Source of the DNA: Rhodanobacter soli
GTDB lineage: Bacteria; Pseudomonadota; Gammaproteobacteria; Xanthomonadales; Rhodanobacteraceae
Assembly (NCBI RefSeq): GCF_040548735.1
Contig: NZ_JBEPSD010000001.1
Location: 930,001-994,000 of the forward strand
Length of the DNA stretch: 64,000 nt
Direction: 5' to 3'
Shown here: piece after piece, positions 16,050-26,078 of the stretch
How the letters are laid out: each line of letters starts with the position of its first letter
How positions within the stretch are numbered: the first letter of the stretch is position 1
Made by a program: the position numbers and the translations under genes
Notes under the pieces: generated by a model
Databases searched by the model: none
The model's input: only the letters and a program-made list of their open reading frames with translations
What the model was told of the DNA's origin: nothing

Positions 16050-16901
16050 TCAGTGGCCGCCCGGCGCATGGGCGGCGATCTCGTTGCCATAGCGCCATTC
16101 CAGCAAGGTCTTCACGGCCAGCGTGACGAGCGCCAGCAAGGCGAGCAGCGAAGCCACCGCGAAGGCGCCGGCAAAGTCGTATTCGTTGTAGCGCATCTCC
16201 ACTTCCAGCGGCATCGTGGTGGTCAGCCCGCGGATGTGGCCGGACACCACCGACACCGCCCCGAACTCGCCCATCGCGCGGGCATTGCACAGCAGCACGC
16301 CGTACAGCAGCGCCCAGCGGATATTCGGCAAAGTGACCCGGAAGAACATCTGCCAGCCATTCGCGCCGAGCACGCGCGCGGCCTGTTCCTCCTCGCTGCC
16401 TTGCGCCTGCATCAGCGGGATCAGTTCGCGCGCCACGAAGGGCAGCGTGATGAACATCGTCGCCAGCACCAGCCCCGGCACGGCAAAGATGATGCGCACC
16501 CCGTGCGCGTCGAGCCACGGCCCGAACCAGCCCTGCGCACCGAACAGCAGCACGTAGACCAGGCCGGCGATCACCGGCGACACCGAGAACGGCAGGTCGA
16601 TGAGCGCGCCCAGCAGCGCCTTGCCGCGAAACTCGAAACGCGCCATCAGCCATGCCGCCGCCACGCCGAACACCAGGTTGAGCGGCACCGCGACCGCCGC
16701 CACCAGCAGGGTCAGCCGGATCGCCGCCAGCGTTTCGGGCTGGCGGATGCTGGCCAGGCACGCGCGCACACCGGCGCGCAACGCCTCGCTGAACACCGTC
16801 GCCAGCGGCAGCAGCAGGAACAGCACCATGAAGCCGACCGCCGCCAGCACCAGCGCGCCGCGCAGCAGTCGTCGCCAACCGTCGGGCCGCCGCGCACTCA
16901 C
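16050..16901 (-). CDS. cysW: Sulfate ABC transporter permease CysW
   Basis: The 283-residue permease has six membrane helices. The cytoplasmic EAA-type loop reads [24 protein letters not shown], and [14 protein letters not shown] is a CysW hallmark. The GTG start overlaps the cysT stop by four bases (GTGA at 16898-16901). It pairs with CysT to form the sulfate channel in the inner membrane. Confidence 0.95.
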   Translation of the reverse strand: MSARRPDGWRRLLRGALVLAAVGFMVLFLLLPLATVFSEALRAGVRACLASIRQPETLAAIRLTLLVAAVAVPLNLVFGVAAAWLMARFEFRGKALLGALIDLPFSVSPVIAGLVYVLLFGAQGWFGPWLDAHGVRIIFAVPGLVLATMFITLPFVARELIPLMQAQGSEEEQAARVLGANGWQMFFRVTLPNIRWALLYGVLLCNARAMGEFGAVSVVSGHIRGLTTTMPLEVEMRYNEYDFAGAFAVASLLALLALVTLAVKTLLEWRYGNEIAAHAPGGH

Positions 16902-17722
16902 CGTGCCGGCTCCGTCCAGCGGGTGCTCCAACGCTGCAGCAGCGTGATCGCCAGCAGCAGCACGAACGAGGCCAGCAGCATCACCACACCGAGCGCGGCG
17001 GCACCGGCGTAATCGAACTGCTCGAGCTTCTGCACGATCAGCAGCGGCGCGATCTCCGAGCGCAGCGGGATGTTGCCGGCGATGAAGATCACCGAACCGT
17101 ACTCGCCCACCGCGCGCGCCAGCGCCAGCGCAAAGCCGGTCAGCAGGGTCGGCAGCAGCAGCGGCAGGATCACCCGCAGGAACGTCTGCCAGCGTCGCGC
17201 ACCCAGGCTCTCGGCGGCTTCCTCCACGTCGCGCTCGAGCGATTCGAGCACCGGCTGCAGCGTGCGCACCACGAACGGAAAGCCGACGAACACCATCGCC
17301 AGCAACACGCCCAGCGGGGTGTATGCCACCTTGATGCCGAGTGTGGCGAGCCAGCCGCCGAGCCAGCCGTTCGGCGCGTACAGCGTGGTCAGCGCGATGC
17401 CGGCCACGGCGGTCGGCAGCGCGAACGGCAGGTCGATCAGTGCGTCGAACAGGCGCCGGCCGGGGAAGCGATAGCGCACCAGCACCCACGCCACCAGCAG
17501 GCCGGCCACAACGTTGACCGACGCGGCCAGCAACGCACCGCCGAAACTCAGCCTGAGCGCCGCCAGCGTGCGCGGCGACGCCAGCAGGTGCAGCAAGCCG
17601 GCGAGACCGATGCCGGATGCCTTCCACGCCAGCGCCGCCAGCGGCAGCAGCACGATCAGCCCGAGGTACGCCAACGCGTAACCCAGGCTGAGGCCGAACC
17701 CCGGCAGGATGCGGCGCTGCAT
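16898..17722 (-). CDS. cysT: Sulfate ABC transporter permease CysT (CysU)
   Basis: The 274-residue permease has six membrane helices and the motifs [15 protein letters not shown], an [21 protein letters not shown] coupling loop and [15 protein letters not shown], all characteristic of CysT. Its ATG lies five bases after the cysP stop, and its stop overlaps the cysW start. The frame extends upstream through cysP but without permease features. Confidence 0.95.
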   Translation of the reverse strand: MQRRILPGFGLSLGYALAYLGLIVLLPLAALAWKASGIGLAGLLHLLASPRTLAALRLSFGGALLAASVNVVAGLLVAWVLVRYRFPGRRLFDALIDLPFALPTAVAGIALTTLYAPNGWLGGWLATLGIKVAYTPLGVLLAMVFVGFPFVVRTLQPVLESLERDVEEAAESLGARRWQTFLRVILPLLLPTLLTGFALALARAVGEYGSVIFIAGNIPLRSEIAPLLIVQKLEQFDYAGAAALGVVMLLASFVLLLAITLLQRWSTRWTEPAR

Positions 17723-17727
17723 GCGGC

Positions 17728-18726
17728 TCAACTGCCCGGGCCGATCTGGTCGAAGATCGCGTCGTCGGCGAAGAACTTCGCCTGCGCCTGGCGCCAGCTG
17801 CCGAACACCTCGTCGATGGTGAAGGTGTTCACCCTGGGGAACTGCGCGGCGAACTGCTGCGCCACCTGTGGCGAGCGCGGCCGGTAGAAGTTCCTCGCCT
17901 CGATCGCCTGCCCTTGCGGCGAGTACAAGAACTTCAGATAGCCCTCGGCGACCGCACGCGTGCCGCGCTTGTCGGCGTTCCGGTCGACCACCGCCACCGG
18001 TGGCTCGGCCAGGATGCTTGCCGACGGCACCACGATCTCGAACGTGCCCTTGCCCAGATGCTGTTGCGCCAGCAGCGCCTCGTTCTCCCACGCCAGCAGC
18101 ACGTCGCCGACGCCGCGCTGGACGAAGGTGTTGGTGGCGCCGCGCGCACCGGTGTCGAGCACCGGCACATGCCGGAACAGTTCGCGCACGTACGCGCGCG
18201 CCTTCGCCTCGCTGCCGCCCGGCTGCTTCAGCGCGTAGCCCCACGCCGCCAGGAAATTCCAGCGCGCGCCGCCGGAGGTCTTCGGGTTCGGCGTGATCAC
18301 CTCCACCCCGGGCCTGATCAGGTCGGGCCAGTCCCTGATGCCCTTCGGATTGCCCTTGCGCACCAGGAACACGATGGTCGAGGTGTACGGCGACGCGTTC
18401 TGCGGCAGCCGCTGCTGCCAGTCCCTGGACAGCAGTCCGTGATCGGCGATGGCGTCGATGTCCCAGGCCAGCGCCAGCGTGACCACGTCGGCCGGCAGGC
18501 CGTCAGCCACCGAGCGCGCCTGCTTGCCCGAACCGCCATGCGACATCTCGATGGTGACGTTGTCGCCGTGCTGCGCCTTCCACTGCGCGGCAAAAGCCGC
18601 ATTCACGTCGCGATAGAGTTCGCGGGTGGGGTCGTACGACACGTTCAGCAGGGTCGCCTCCCCGGCGATCGCCGCCGTCGTCACCAGGGTTGCCGCGAGT
18701 GCCAGCCATGCAGGGAGCTTGATCAT
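17728..18726 (-). CDS. cysP: Periplasmic sulfate-binding protein
   Basis: The 332-residue protein has a signal peptide (cut near residue 21, AIAGE). The sulfate-binding family blocks follow: [43 protein letters not shown] and [13 protein letters not shown]. It captures sulfate (or thiosulfate, Sbp/CysP cannot be separated by eye) for CysTWA. It is the first gene of the operon, with a candidate regulatory palindrome 71 bases upstream. Confidence 0.94.
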   Translation of the reverse strand: MIKLPAWLALAATLVTTAAIAGEATLLNVSYDPTRELYRDVNAAFAAQWKAQHGDNVTIEMSHGGSGKQARSVADGLPADVVTLALAWDIDAIADHGLLSRDWQQRLPQNASPYTSTIVFLVRKGNPKGIRDWPDLIRPGVEVITPNPKTSGGARWNFLAAWGYALKQPGGSEAKARAYVRELFRHVPVLDTGARGATNTFVQRGVGDVLLAWENEALLAQQHLGKGTFEIVVPSASILAEPPVAVVDRNADKRGTRAVAEGYLKFLYSPQGQAIEARNFYRPRSPQVAQQFAAQFPRVNTFTIDEVFGSWRQAQAKFFADDAIFDQIGPGS

Positions 18727-18796
18727 CGCCGTCTCCGGTCCGGTCGGGGAAGATCAGCCTATCGGCTCGGCGCCGCGCTGCGAACTTGCGAAATCG

Positions 18797-18808
18797 CATA
18801 AGGTTATG
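18797..18808. promoter_or_regulatory. Candidate regulatory palindrome between cysP and the CoA-transferase gene
   Basis: The sequence CATAAGGTTATG is an exact inverted repeat (CATAA, two bases, TTATG). It lies in the 189-base divergent region, 71 bases upstream of cysP. AT-rich ATAAG/TTAT boxes are common in sulfur-starvation control by CysB-type regulators, so a CysB-like site is possible but unproven. Confidence 0.4.
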
Positions 18809-18915
18809 AGCGTCCGTACCGCGCCGACGGACCGGTCTGCGACCTTGGTACCAGGCCGGCCGCGGCGAATCCGTCGTATCCTTGGCAGCTGACTCTCCCT
18901 GAGGAAGGCACGGCA

Positions 18916-20277
18916 ATGGACAAGGTTTACCCCAGCGCGGCGAAAGCCCTTGATGGCCTGTTGTTCGATGGCATGACGATCGCCGCCGGCGGCTTCGGCC
19001 TGTGCGGCATCCCCGAGAACCTGATCGGCGCGCTGCTGGAGGCCGGCACCAAGGGCCTGACCATCGTCGGCAACAACGCCGGCGTGGACGATTTCGGCAT
19101 GGGTCCGTTGCTGAAGACGCACCAGGTGAAACGCGTCTTCGCGTCCTACGTGGGCGAGAACAAGGAATTCGAGCGCCAGGTGCTCGCCGGTGAGCTGGAG
19201 CTGCACCTGACCCCGCAGGGCACGCTGGCCGAGAAGCTGCGCGCCGGCGGCGCCGGCATTCCCGGCTTCTACACGCGCACCGCATTCGGCACCAAGCTGG
19301 CCGAGGGCAAGGAAACCAAGGTGTTCGAGGGCAAGGAATACGTGCTGGAGGAAGCCATCACCGCCGACCTGTCGATCGTGAAGGCGTGGAAGGGCGATGC
19401 CCACGGCAACCTGGTGTTCCGCGAGACCGCGCGCAACTTCAACCCGATGATCGCCACCTGCGGCAAGGCCTGCGTGGCCGAGGTGGAGCACCTGGTGCCG
19501 GTCGGCGAACTGGACCCGAACAACATCCACGTGCCGGGCATCTACGTCGACCGCATCGTGCAAGGCGCGAAGTACGAGAAGCGCATCGAGTTCCGCACCA
19601 TCGCCGGCGTCGCCGCAGGCAAGGAAAGCCCGGTCCGCGTGGCGATGGCCAGGCGCGCCGCGAAGGAATTGCGCGACGGTTTCTACGTGAACCTCGGCAT
19701 CGGCATCCCGACCATGGTGGCGAACTACATCCCCGACGGGGTCAACGTCACCCTGCAGTCGGAGAACGGCCTGCTCGGCATCGGCCCGTTCCCCACCGAG
19801 GACCAGCTCGACCCCGACCTGATCAACGCCGGCAAGCAGACCATCACCACCCTGCCCGGCTCCAGTTTCTTCTCCAGCGCCGACTCGTTCGCGATGATCC
19901 GCGGCGGCCACATCGACCTGTCGATCCTCGGTGGGTTGGAAGTGTCCGCCCACGGCGACCTGGCCAACTGGATGGTGCCGGGCAAGATGGTCAAGGGCCC
20001 GGGCGGCGCGATGGACCTGGTCAGCGGCGTCAAGCGCGTGGTGGTGCTGATGGAGCACTGCGCGAAAGACGGCAGCCCGAAGATCAAGACCGAGTGCGAC
20101 CTGCCCCTGACCGGCAAGCAGGTAGTTGACCTGATCATCACCGACCTGTGCGTGTTCGAGGTGCAGAAAGGCAAGGGCCTGACCCTGATCGAACTCAACG
20201 ACGGCGTCAGCCTCGACGACGTGAAGGCGAAGACCGGTTGCGCATTCGACGTGGCCCCGGCGCTGCAAGCTGCCTGA
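18916..20277 (+). CDS. 3-oxoacid CoA-transferase, A and B subunits fused
   Basis: The 453-residue protein joins both halves of succinyl-CoA:3-ketoacid CoA-transferase. The A-like part (1 to about 228) carries [21 protein letters not shown] and HVPGIYVDR. The B-like part (from about 240) carries [11 protein letters not shown] and the catalytic Glu283 in [10 protein letters not shown]. Separate scoA and scoB genes are usual in bacteria; fusion is the eukaryotic form and occurs in some bacteria. The enzyme moves CoA between succinyl-CoA and acetoacetate for ketone-body or branched-chain breakdown. A strong AGGAAGG ribosome site supports the ATG. It stands alone, divergent from cysP. Confidence 0.93.
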   Translation: MDKVYPSAAKALDGLLFDGMTIAAGGFGLCGIPENLIGALLEAGTKGLTIVGNNAGVDDFGMGPLLKTHQVKRVFASYVGENKEFERQVLAGELELHLTPQGTLAEKLRAGGAGIPGFYTRTAFGTKLAEGKETKVFEGKEYVLEEAITADLSIVKAWKGDAHGNLVFRETARNFNPMIATCGKACVAEVEHLVPVGELDPNNIHVPGIYVDRIVQGAKYEKRIEFRTIAGVAAGKESPVRVAMARRAAKELRDGFYVNLGIGIPTMVANYIPDGVNVTLQSENGLLGIGPFPTEDQLDPDLINAGKQTITTLPGSSFFSSADSFAMIRGGHIDLSILGGLEVSAHGDLANWMVPGKMVKGPGGAMDLVSGVKRVVVLMEHCAKDGSPKIKTECDLPLTGKQVVDLIITDLCVFEVQKGKGLTLIELNDGVSLDDVKAKTGCAFDVAPALQAA

Positions 20278-20291
20278 TGCAACACCCTGCC

Positions 20292-20335
20292 CTGCCGTCC
20301 CCACCGGGCGGCAGGAACGGCGGGCAGTACCCGCC
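20292..20335. terminator. Paired GC hairpins between convergent genes, possible terminator
   Basis: Two hairpins occupy the 58-base gap: CTGCCG (20292-20297) with CGGCAG (20309-20314), and GGCGGG (20319-20324) with CCCGCC (20330-20335). No T-run follows on either strand, so termination is plausible from position but weak by sequence. Confidence 0.4.
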
Positions 20336-21355
20336 CTATAAAGCGGATTCTGCCGGCGCGTCGGCCGGCAGGGGGTGTGGAAAGCGGATGCGGGCGATGT
20401 TTTCCTGTCCGTAGCCCGTCTGCAGTTCCAGCGGCCAGGCGAAGCGGTCGCTGATCCGCTGGGCAATGGCCAGCTCGAAACCGTGCCGGTCGGCGCCATG
20501 AACGCGCAGCGGGCGGCCGTCGTCGCCAGGTAACTGCGTTGTCGTCCGGTTGCGCACGCTGACCACGCCGGGCAGCACGCTGATCACCACGCTGCCCTGC
20601 TCGGTCTGCTGGCAGGCGTTGCGAATCAGTTGCCAGCACAGTACCGAGAACGCCTGCGGCGAGCCCTGCAGCGCAAAGCGGGCCGGTTCCTCCAGCACAA
20701 GTTCGATCGGCCGGCCGGACAGCAGTTCACGGGCGGACTCCAGTTCCTTGCGCAGCGCGTCGTTGACGACAAAATACTGGTCGTCGGCCGAAGCGTCCGT
20801 CTCGCGCGCGAGGATCAGCAGCGCCTCCACCAGCACCTCCATCTCGCGGGTGGCACGCTTGATCCGACGCACCGAGCGCACGCCGAAATCGCTGAGGCCG
20901 TCCTCCTCGCCGAGCATGTCGACCGACATCTTGATCACGGTGAGCGGGCTGCGCAGCTCGTGGCTGGCGTCGCGGGTAAAGCTGCGCTCGCGCTGGTTGT
21001 AACTGGCCAGGCGCATGGCGAAACCATGCAGCCCCTGCGCCAGCGAAGCCACGTCGGCGTCGGTATGGGTGGACAACTGCTCCAGGTTCAACGACTCCGG
21101 GTCCGGCGGCTGGCCGTCCCAGCGGTTCACCAGCCGGGCCAAGGCACGCACCGGCCGCCACTCGCGCCGGGTGGCCAGCCAGGCGAGGCCGGTGGTGACC
21201 ACGATCATCGCAATCACGATGACCGTGGGCACGATGCCGTAGATGCCCAGGATGCAGACGACGGCGACGATCAGGAACTGCAGTGCGAACACCCGCGCAA
21301 TGCGCCGGCGGAAGGCACCCACACGAAAGGTGACTGCTTTGACCCTGCTATCCAT
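20336..21355 (-). CDS. Membrane sensor histidine kinase of an OmpR-type pair
   Basis: The 339-residue kinase has two close N-terminal membrane helices (about 22-62) with almost no periplasmic loop, so it likely senses within the membrane or cytoplasm. A HAMP-like linker follows, then the H-box RDASHELRSPLTVIK (His132). The N box is LIRNACQQTEQ. A normal DxGxG G1 box is not seen; the matching region reads VSVRNRTTT before HGFELAIAQRI. The kinase lies 37 bases after its response regulator on the same strand. Its signal is unknown. Confidence 0.88.
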   Translation of the reverse strand: MDSRVKAVTFRVGAFRRRIARVFALQFLIVAVVCILGIYGIVPTVIVIAMIVVTTGLAWLATRREWRPVRALARLVNRWDGQPPDPESLNLEQLSTHTDADVASLAQGLHGFAMRLASYNQRERSFTRDASHELRSPLTVIKMSVDMLGEEDGLSDFGVRSVRRIKRATREMEVLVEALLILARETDASADDQYFVVNDALRKELESARELLSGRPIELVLEEPARFALQGSPQAFSVLCWQLIRNACQQTEQGSVVISVLPGVVSVRNRTTTQLPGDDGRPLRVHGADRHGFELAIAQRISDRFAWPLELQTGYGQENIARIRFPHPLPADAPAESAL

Positions 21356-21392
21356 TAACTGTGTGCGCCTACCTGTATGCGCCGTGTCGATG

Positions 21393-22124
21393 TCAGGCCG
21401 TCTGGGGCGAAGAGGCCACTTCCGATTCGAGATCCGCGAGACGATAGCCGGCTGAATGAATCGTGTGTAACAGGGGCCGCGCGAAGGGTTTGTCGATGAC
21501 CCGGCGCAGGTTGTACAGATGCGAGCGCAAGGTGTCCGAGTCGGGCAGCGTATCACCCCAGATCTCGCGCTCGATGTCGCGCCGGCTGACTACCCGCGGC
21601 GACTCGCGCATCAGGATCGCCAGCAGCTTCAGACCGATCGGCGACACGGTCAGTTCCTGGCCATCGCGGGTGAGGCGTAGCGTGGCGGTATCCAGGGTCA
21701 TGTCGCCGACGCTGAGCACCTCGGTGGAGACCTGGCGGCGGTCGCGGCGGATCAGCGCACGCAGCCGCGCCTCCAGTTCGCGCACCTCGAAGGGCTTCAC
21801 CAGATAATCGTCGGCGCCGGCCTCGAGTCCGGAAAGCTTGTCCTCCAGCGTGTCGCGGGCGGTCAGCATCAGCACCGGGGTGGACTTCTTGGCCTCCTTG
21901 CGCAGCTTGCGGCAGACCTCCAGCCCGTCCAAGCCTGGCAGCATCAGGTCCAGCACCAGCACGTCGTAGCTGTTGGACACCGCCAGGTGCAGCCCGCTGA
22001 CCCCGTCGGCGGCATAGTCGACCGAATAACCGCGCCGCTCCAGGAACTCGCCCACCATTTCGGCAATCTGGCGGTTGTCCTCGACCAGCAGAATCAATCC
22101 CGCTTGCTCGTCATGTACGGTCAT
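21393..22124 (-). CDS. OmpR/PhoB-family response regulator
   Basis: The 243-residue regulator has a receiver (LLVEDN, phospho-Asp59 in LVLDLMLPGLDG, Thr in MLTARD, Lys in VKPFE). A winged-helix output domain follows, with RVVSRRDIEREIWGD and SDTLRSHLYNLRRVIDKPF. An AAGGAGG ribosome site precedes the ATG. It is the first gene of the pair with the kinase at 20336-21355. A perfect 14-base palindrome 21 bases upstream of its start may be its own binding site. Confidence 0.93.
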   Translation of the reverse strand: MTVHDEQAGLILLVEDNRQIAEMVGEFLERRGYSVDYAADGVSGLHLAVSNSYDVLVLDLMLPGLDGLEVCRKLRKEAKKSTPVLMLTARDTLEDKLSGLEAGADDYLVKPFEVRELEARLRALIRRDRRQVSTEVLSVGDMTLDTATLRLTRDGQELTVSPIGLKLLAILMRESPRVVSRRDIEREIWGDTLPDSDTLRSHLYNLRRVIDKPFARPLLHTIHSAGYRLADLESEVASSPQTA

Positions 22125-22144
22125 ATCGTCCTCCTTGCCATGAT

Positions 22145-22158
22145 TTCACATACGTGAA
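22145..22158. promoter_or_regulatory. Palindrome upstream of the response-regulator gene
   Basis: TTCACATACGTGAA is an exact inverted repeat (TTCAC, four bases, GTGAA) centred about 27 bases before the response-regulator start codon and within its leader. Such a position fits an operator, possibly for autoregulation. Confidence 0.45.
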
Positions 22159-22231
22159 GATCTAAGCGGCGACCGGGTGAGGGTAGCGTGAAAGCGGGAA
22201 AACGAGGTTCAGAGCAGGTTCTGTTTGCCGC

Positions 22232-22843
22232 TCAATGCAGCAGCGGCTGCAGCGGCTTCCAGACGGTGTCCAGCACCCGCGGCTGGGCGCTGGCGACCGG
22301 ATGCAGGCCGTCGTCCTGCATCAGCGCGGGATCGAGTGCGATTCCCTCAAGCAGGAACGGCACCAGTGCGGTGCGGCGGCTCCGCGCCAGGTCGGCATAG
22401 ACCGCGCGCAGGCCGTCGCGGTACTGCGGTCCGTAGTTCACCGGCAGCTCGATGCCGACCAGCAGCACGCGCACCTTCGCCTTTTGCGCCGCCACGATCA
22501 TCGCATCCAGGTTCGCGCGCAGGGCCGGCAGCGGCAGGCCGCGCAGGCCGTCGTTGGCGCCCAGTTCCAGCACCAGCACCTGCGGGCGGTACTTCGCCAG
22601 CAGCGCAGGCAGGCGGTTGCGCCCGCTCAGCGAGGTCTCGCCGCTGATGCTGGCATTGATCGCGGTCCACTTCGGTACCATCTGGTTGAGACGCGCATCC
22701 AGCAGATGCACCCAGCCGGCCTCGACCGGGATGTTGTGCGCGGCGGACAACGAATCACCCAGGACCAGCACGGTTTTCGGCGCCGCCGCCTGGGCGCTGC
22801 CGATGCCGCACAGAAAAACCAGCAACCACAGGCATTGACGCAT
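22232..22843 (-). CDS. tesA: Exported SGNH/GDSL esterase (TesA-like, acyl-CoA thioesterase I/lysophospholipase)
   Basis: The 203-residue enzyme has a signal peptide (cut near AQA-A, residues 19-20). The SGNH blocks are GDSLSAAHN (Ser), Gly in SISGETS, Asn in LELGANDGLRG, and DGLHP with the Asp/His pair near the C-terminus. It hydrolyses acyl esters and thioesters in the periplasm. Its start codon overlaps the divergent ybbA start by two bases (the CATG at 22841-22844), the same neighbour arrangement as tesA-ybbA in E. coli. Confidence 0.93.
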   Translation of the reverse strand: MRQCLWLLVFLCGIGSAQAAAPKTVLVLGDSLSAAHNIPVEAGWVHLLDARLNQMVPKWTAINASISGETSLSGRNRLPALLAKYRPQVLVLELGANDGLRGLPLPALRANLDAMIVAAQKAKVRVLLVGIELPVNYGPQYRDGLRAVYADLARSRRTALVPFLLEGIALDPALMQDDGLHPVASAQPRVLDTVWKPLQPLLH

Positions 22844-23543
22844 GAGTGATTCTTCCCGGCCTCTTCTTGAAGCCCGTGATGTTAGCAAGTCGGTCAACGG
22901 CCCCGAGGGGAGACTGGAGATCCTCAGCCAAGTCAGCCTGCAGGTGCAGCCGGGCGAGAGCTTCGCCATCGTCGGCGCGTCCGGCTCCGGCAAGACCACC
23001 CTGCTCGGCCTGCTGGCCGGGCTGGACACGCCGGACGACGGCAGCATTGCGCTGGACGGCCATGCGTTGCAGCAGCTGGACGAGGAGGCCCGTGCCGACC
23101 TGCGCCGGCGCCTGGTCGGCTTCGTGTTCCAGTCGTTCCACCTGCTGCCCGCGCTGACCGCCGAGGAGAACGTGATGCTGCCGCTGGAACTGGAAGGCAG
23201 CAGCGATGCACGCCAGCGCGCACGCGATGCGCTCGAAGCCGTGGGCCTGGGCGCGCGGCGGCGGCACTATCCGGCCCAGCTGTCCGGCGGCGAGCAGCAG
23301 CGCGTGGCGATCGCCCGCGCGTTCGTGCACGGCCCGCGCGTGCTGTTCGCCGACGAGCCCACCGGCAACCTCGACCAGCGTACCGGCCACCACATCTGCG
23401 ACCTGTTGTTCGCGCTGAACCGCGACCACCGCACCACCCTGGTGCTGGTCACCCACGATGCAACCCTGGCCGCACGCTGCGATCGCCGGATCGAGCTGGA
23501 GGAAGGTCGCGTCGTGGCGTCCGGCACGGACGTGCAGGCATGA
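22842..23543 (+). CDS. ybbA: ABC transporter ATP-binding protein YbbA-like
   Basis: The 233-residue ATPase has Walker A GASGSGKTT near residue 48, the signature LSGGEQQRVAIARAF, Walker B VLFADEPTGNLD and a switch His in VTHDATLA. The pattern is that of the MacB/LolD class. It overlaps the following FtsX-type permease by four bases (ATGA), so both form one exporter-like complex. No alternative in-frame start exists before the ATP-binding domain begins, which supports the ATG shared with the tesA start region. Confidence 0.92.
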   Translation: MSDSSRPLLEARDVSKSVNGPEGRLEILSQVSLQVQPGESFAIVGASGSGKTTLLGLLAGLDTPDDGSIALDGHALQQLDEEARADLRRRLVGFVFQSFHLLPALTAEENVMLPLELEGSSDARQRARDALEAVGLGARRRHYPAQLSGGEQQRVAIARAFVHGPRVLFADEPTGNLDQRTGHHICDLLFALNRDHRTTLVLVTHDATLAARCDRRIELEEGRVVASGTDVQA

Positions 23544-26023
23544 AGATGCTGCTGCTCGCCCTGCGCAGCCTGCGCCGCGAATGGCGCCTGCCGGAACTGC
23601 GCACGCTGGCCGCCTCACTGGTGCTGGCGGTGGTGGCGCTGGGCGTGGTCGCTACGCTGGCGACGCGGATCGAGCGCGGCATGCTGGCCAGCGCCGCCGA
23701 ACTGATCGGCGGCGACATCGGTGTGTCATCGCCGCAGGTCCTGCCAAACACGTTCGCCGACAAGGCGCGCCAGGATGGCCTGCAACTCACCCGTACCGCC
23801 GGCTTTCCCAGCGTGGCGTTCGCCCACGAGCAGACCCAGTTGCTCGACGTGCAGGCGGTCGATGCGCGCTATCCCCTGCGCGGCACACTGGAACTGCGCG
23901 ATGCCGCCGGCCGCACGCACAACGGCCACGCCCCGGCCGCGGGCGAGGTCTATCTCGACCATCGCGCCCTGGTGGCGCTGGGCCTCCAGGTCGGTCAGCC
24001 GCTGCAACTGGGCGGCCGCGAGCTGACCATCGCCGCCGAACTGGTACGCCAGCCCGATGGCGGCGAGTTGCTGGCGCTGGCGCCGCGCGCACTGATGAGT
24101 CTGGCCGACGCCGAGCAGGCCGGCCTGCTCGGCGTCGGCAGCCGCGCCCGCCACCGCCTGCTGCTGGCCGGCACGCCGACGGCGGTGCAGGCCTGGCGCG
24201 ACTGGGCGCAGGCGACCGCGTTGCCGCAAGGCGCGCAGCTGATTACGCCGGAACAGACCCAGGAGCGCATGCGCACGTCGTTCGATCGCGCCGGCGCCTT
24301 CCTGCGCCTGACCGCCCTGCTGTCGGCGCTGCTGGCCGGCATCGCGATCGCGCTGTCCGCGCAGCGCTACGCGCGGCGCAAGACCGCCGAAGTCGCCCTG
24401 CTGCGTGCGCTGGGCACGCCGCGTCGGCGCGTGCTGGGGCTGTTGCTGGGCACGCTGGGCGCACTGGCCGTGCCGGCCACCGCACTCGGCGTGCTGCTCG
24501 CGCTGGGGCTGGCGCAACTGGCCTGGCTGCTGGCCAGCCAGTTGTTCGGCAACGTGCCGACCGTGCTGCCGCTGGCGCCGTCGTTCGCCGCCGCCGCGAT
24601 GGGTATCGCCGTGCTGGTTGGCTTCGCGCTGCCGCCGCTGGCGCGGCTGGCCGAGGTGCCGCCGGTGGCGGTATTTCGCCAAAGCATGCAGCGGCGGGTG
24701 CGGCGCTTCGATGCGCTGTACCTGATCCCCGCGCTGGTGGCGCTGGGCCTGATCTGGAGCCAGAGTAGCTCGCTCACCCTGGCTGGCATCCTCGCCGCCA
24801 GCCTGCTCGGCGTGGCGCTGATCGCGGCGTTGCTGGCCGGAGCGCTGCTGTGGCTGGCCCGACGTATTGCACCGGGCGCGCACCCGGCATTGCGGCTCGG
24901 TCTGGCCGCGCTGGCGCGGCGACCTGCGCTGAGCGTGATCCAGGCCACCGCGCTCAGCCTGGGCCTGTGCGCGCTGTTGTTGCTGGCGATCGTGGCGCCG
25001 GCGCTGCTGCAGGGCTGGCGCCAGGAGCTGCCGGCGGATACGCCGAACTGGTTTGCGCTGAACCTGCAGGACGACCAACGCGCCGGCTTCGCGCAGGCGC
25101 TGGCCAGGATCGGCGGCGACCAGCTCAACATGCTGCCGCTGGCCGTGGGCAAGCTCACCGCGATCAACGGCCGCCCGATCGACCAGCTCGCCTTTGCCGA
25201 CGAACGCGCGAAGGACTGGACCGACCGCCAGCTGCGGCTGTCCTGGTCCGCCGCGCTGCCGCCCGCCAACGAAGTGATCGCCGGCCGCTGGCAGGGCGCG
25301 CAGCCGGCCCAGGCCGAGGTGTCGATCGACACCATGTGGCGCGACATGTTCGCACTGAAACTCGGCGACACGTTGCGCTTCGACGTGGGCGAAGGCCGCA
25401 TCGACGCAAAGGTCAGCAGCGTGCGCAAGGTCGACTGGAGTTCGTTCCGGGTCAACTTCTTCCTGCTGCTCGACCCGGCCCACACCGGCGGGCTGCCGCA
25501 TACCTGGCTGGCCAGCTTCCACCTGCCGCGCGGGCATGCGACCGAACTGGCGCAGCTGTCGCGCGACTACAGCAACCTGAGCCTGGTGGACGTCGACTCG
25601 CTGCTCGACCGCGTGCGCGAGATCGTCGACCGCGTGGGCAACGCGGTGCGCTGGATCCTCGGCTTCAGCCTGCTCGCGGGCGCGCTGGTGCTGGCCGCCG
25701 CACTCGCCGCCAGCGCGGCCGAACGACGCCACGAAGCCGCCCTGCTGCGCACGCTGGGCGCACGCCGCGCGCAGCTGCGCGTAGCCGCCGCCTGCGAGTT
25801 CGCCCTGCTCGGCCTGGTCGCCGGGCTCACCGCCGCACTCGGCGCCGCCGGCGCCGGGCTATGGCTGGGCCAGGCGGTGTTCCACATCGAGAACTTCGTG
25901 CCGCCGCTGTGGCCGCTGGTGGGCGGTGCCGTCGGCGCGGCACTGGTGGTGATGCTGCTGGGCCTGGCCGGCACCCGCAAGGTCAGCCGCACGCCGCCGA
26001 TGCGGCTGCTGCGCGAGGGCTGA
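23540..26023 (+). CDS. ybbP: FtsX-family ABC permease, YbbP-like
   Basis: The 827-residue protein has one N-terminal helix (about 24-45), a large periplasmic domain, a block of helices (about 250-420), a second periplasmic domain, and three C-terminal helices ending at about residue 815. Duplicated FtsX-like cores with KTAEVALLRALGTPRRRV and RRHEAALLRTLGARRAQL mark the MacB/YbbP class. Its ATPase is YbbA immediately upstream. The substrate of YbbAP is not well known; an envelope lipid or hydrophobic compound is often proposed. Confidence 0.92.
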   Translation: MKMLLLALRSLRREWRLPELRTLAASLVLAVVALGVVATLATRIERGMLASAAELIGGDIGVSSPQVLPNTFADKARQDGLQLTRTAGFPSVAFAHEQTQLLDVQAVDARYPLRGTLELRDAAGRTHNGHAPAAGEVYLDHRALVALGLQVGQPLQLGGRELTIAAELVRQPDGGELLALAPRALMSLADAEQAGLLGVGSRARHRLLLAGTPTAVQAWRDWAQATALPQGAQLITPEQTQERMRTSFDRAGAFLRLTALLSALLAGIAIALSAQRYARRKTAEVALLRALGTPRRRVLGLLLGTLGALAVPATALGVLLALGLAQLAWLLASQLFGNVPTVLPLAPSFAAAAMGIAVLVGFALPPLARLAEVPPVAVFRQSMQRRVRRFDALYLIPALVALGLIWSQSSSLTLAGILAASLLGVALIAALLAGALLWLARRIAPGAHPALRLGLAALARRPALSVIQATALSLGLCALLLLAIVAPALLQGWRQELPADTPNWFALNLQDDQRAGFAQALARIGGDQLNMLPLAVGKLTAINGRPIDQLAFADERAKDWTDRQLRLSWSAALPPANEVIAGRWQGAQPAQAEVSIDTMWRDMFALKLGDTLRFDVGEGRIDAKVSSVRKVDWSSFRVNFFLLLDPAHTGGLPHTWLASFHLPRGHATELAQLSRDYSNLSLVDVDSLLDRVREIVDRVGNAVRWILGFSLLAGALVLAAALAASAAERRHEAALLRTLGARRAQLRVAAACEFALLGLVAGLTAALGAAGAGLWLGQAVFHIENFVPPLWPLVGGAVGAALVVMLLGLAGTRKVSRTPPMRLLREG

Positions 26024-26078
26024 ACCGGCGTCGAAGCACGGGCTGATAAAGTGCGCCGACGCCCCACCGGACTTCCCG

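Noticed and set aside
23726-25732. A 668-codon minus-strand frame inside ybbP
   Set aside because: Low-complexity Gln/Arg/His product with no motif, fully antisense to a convincing permease.
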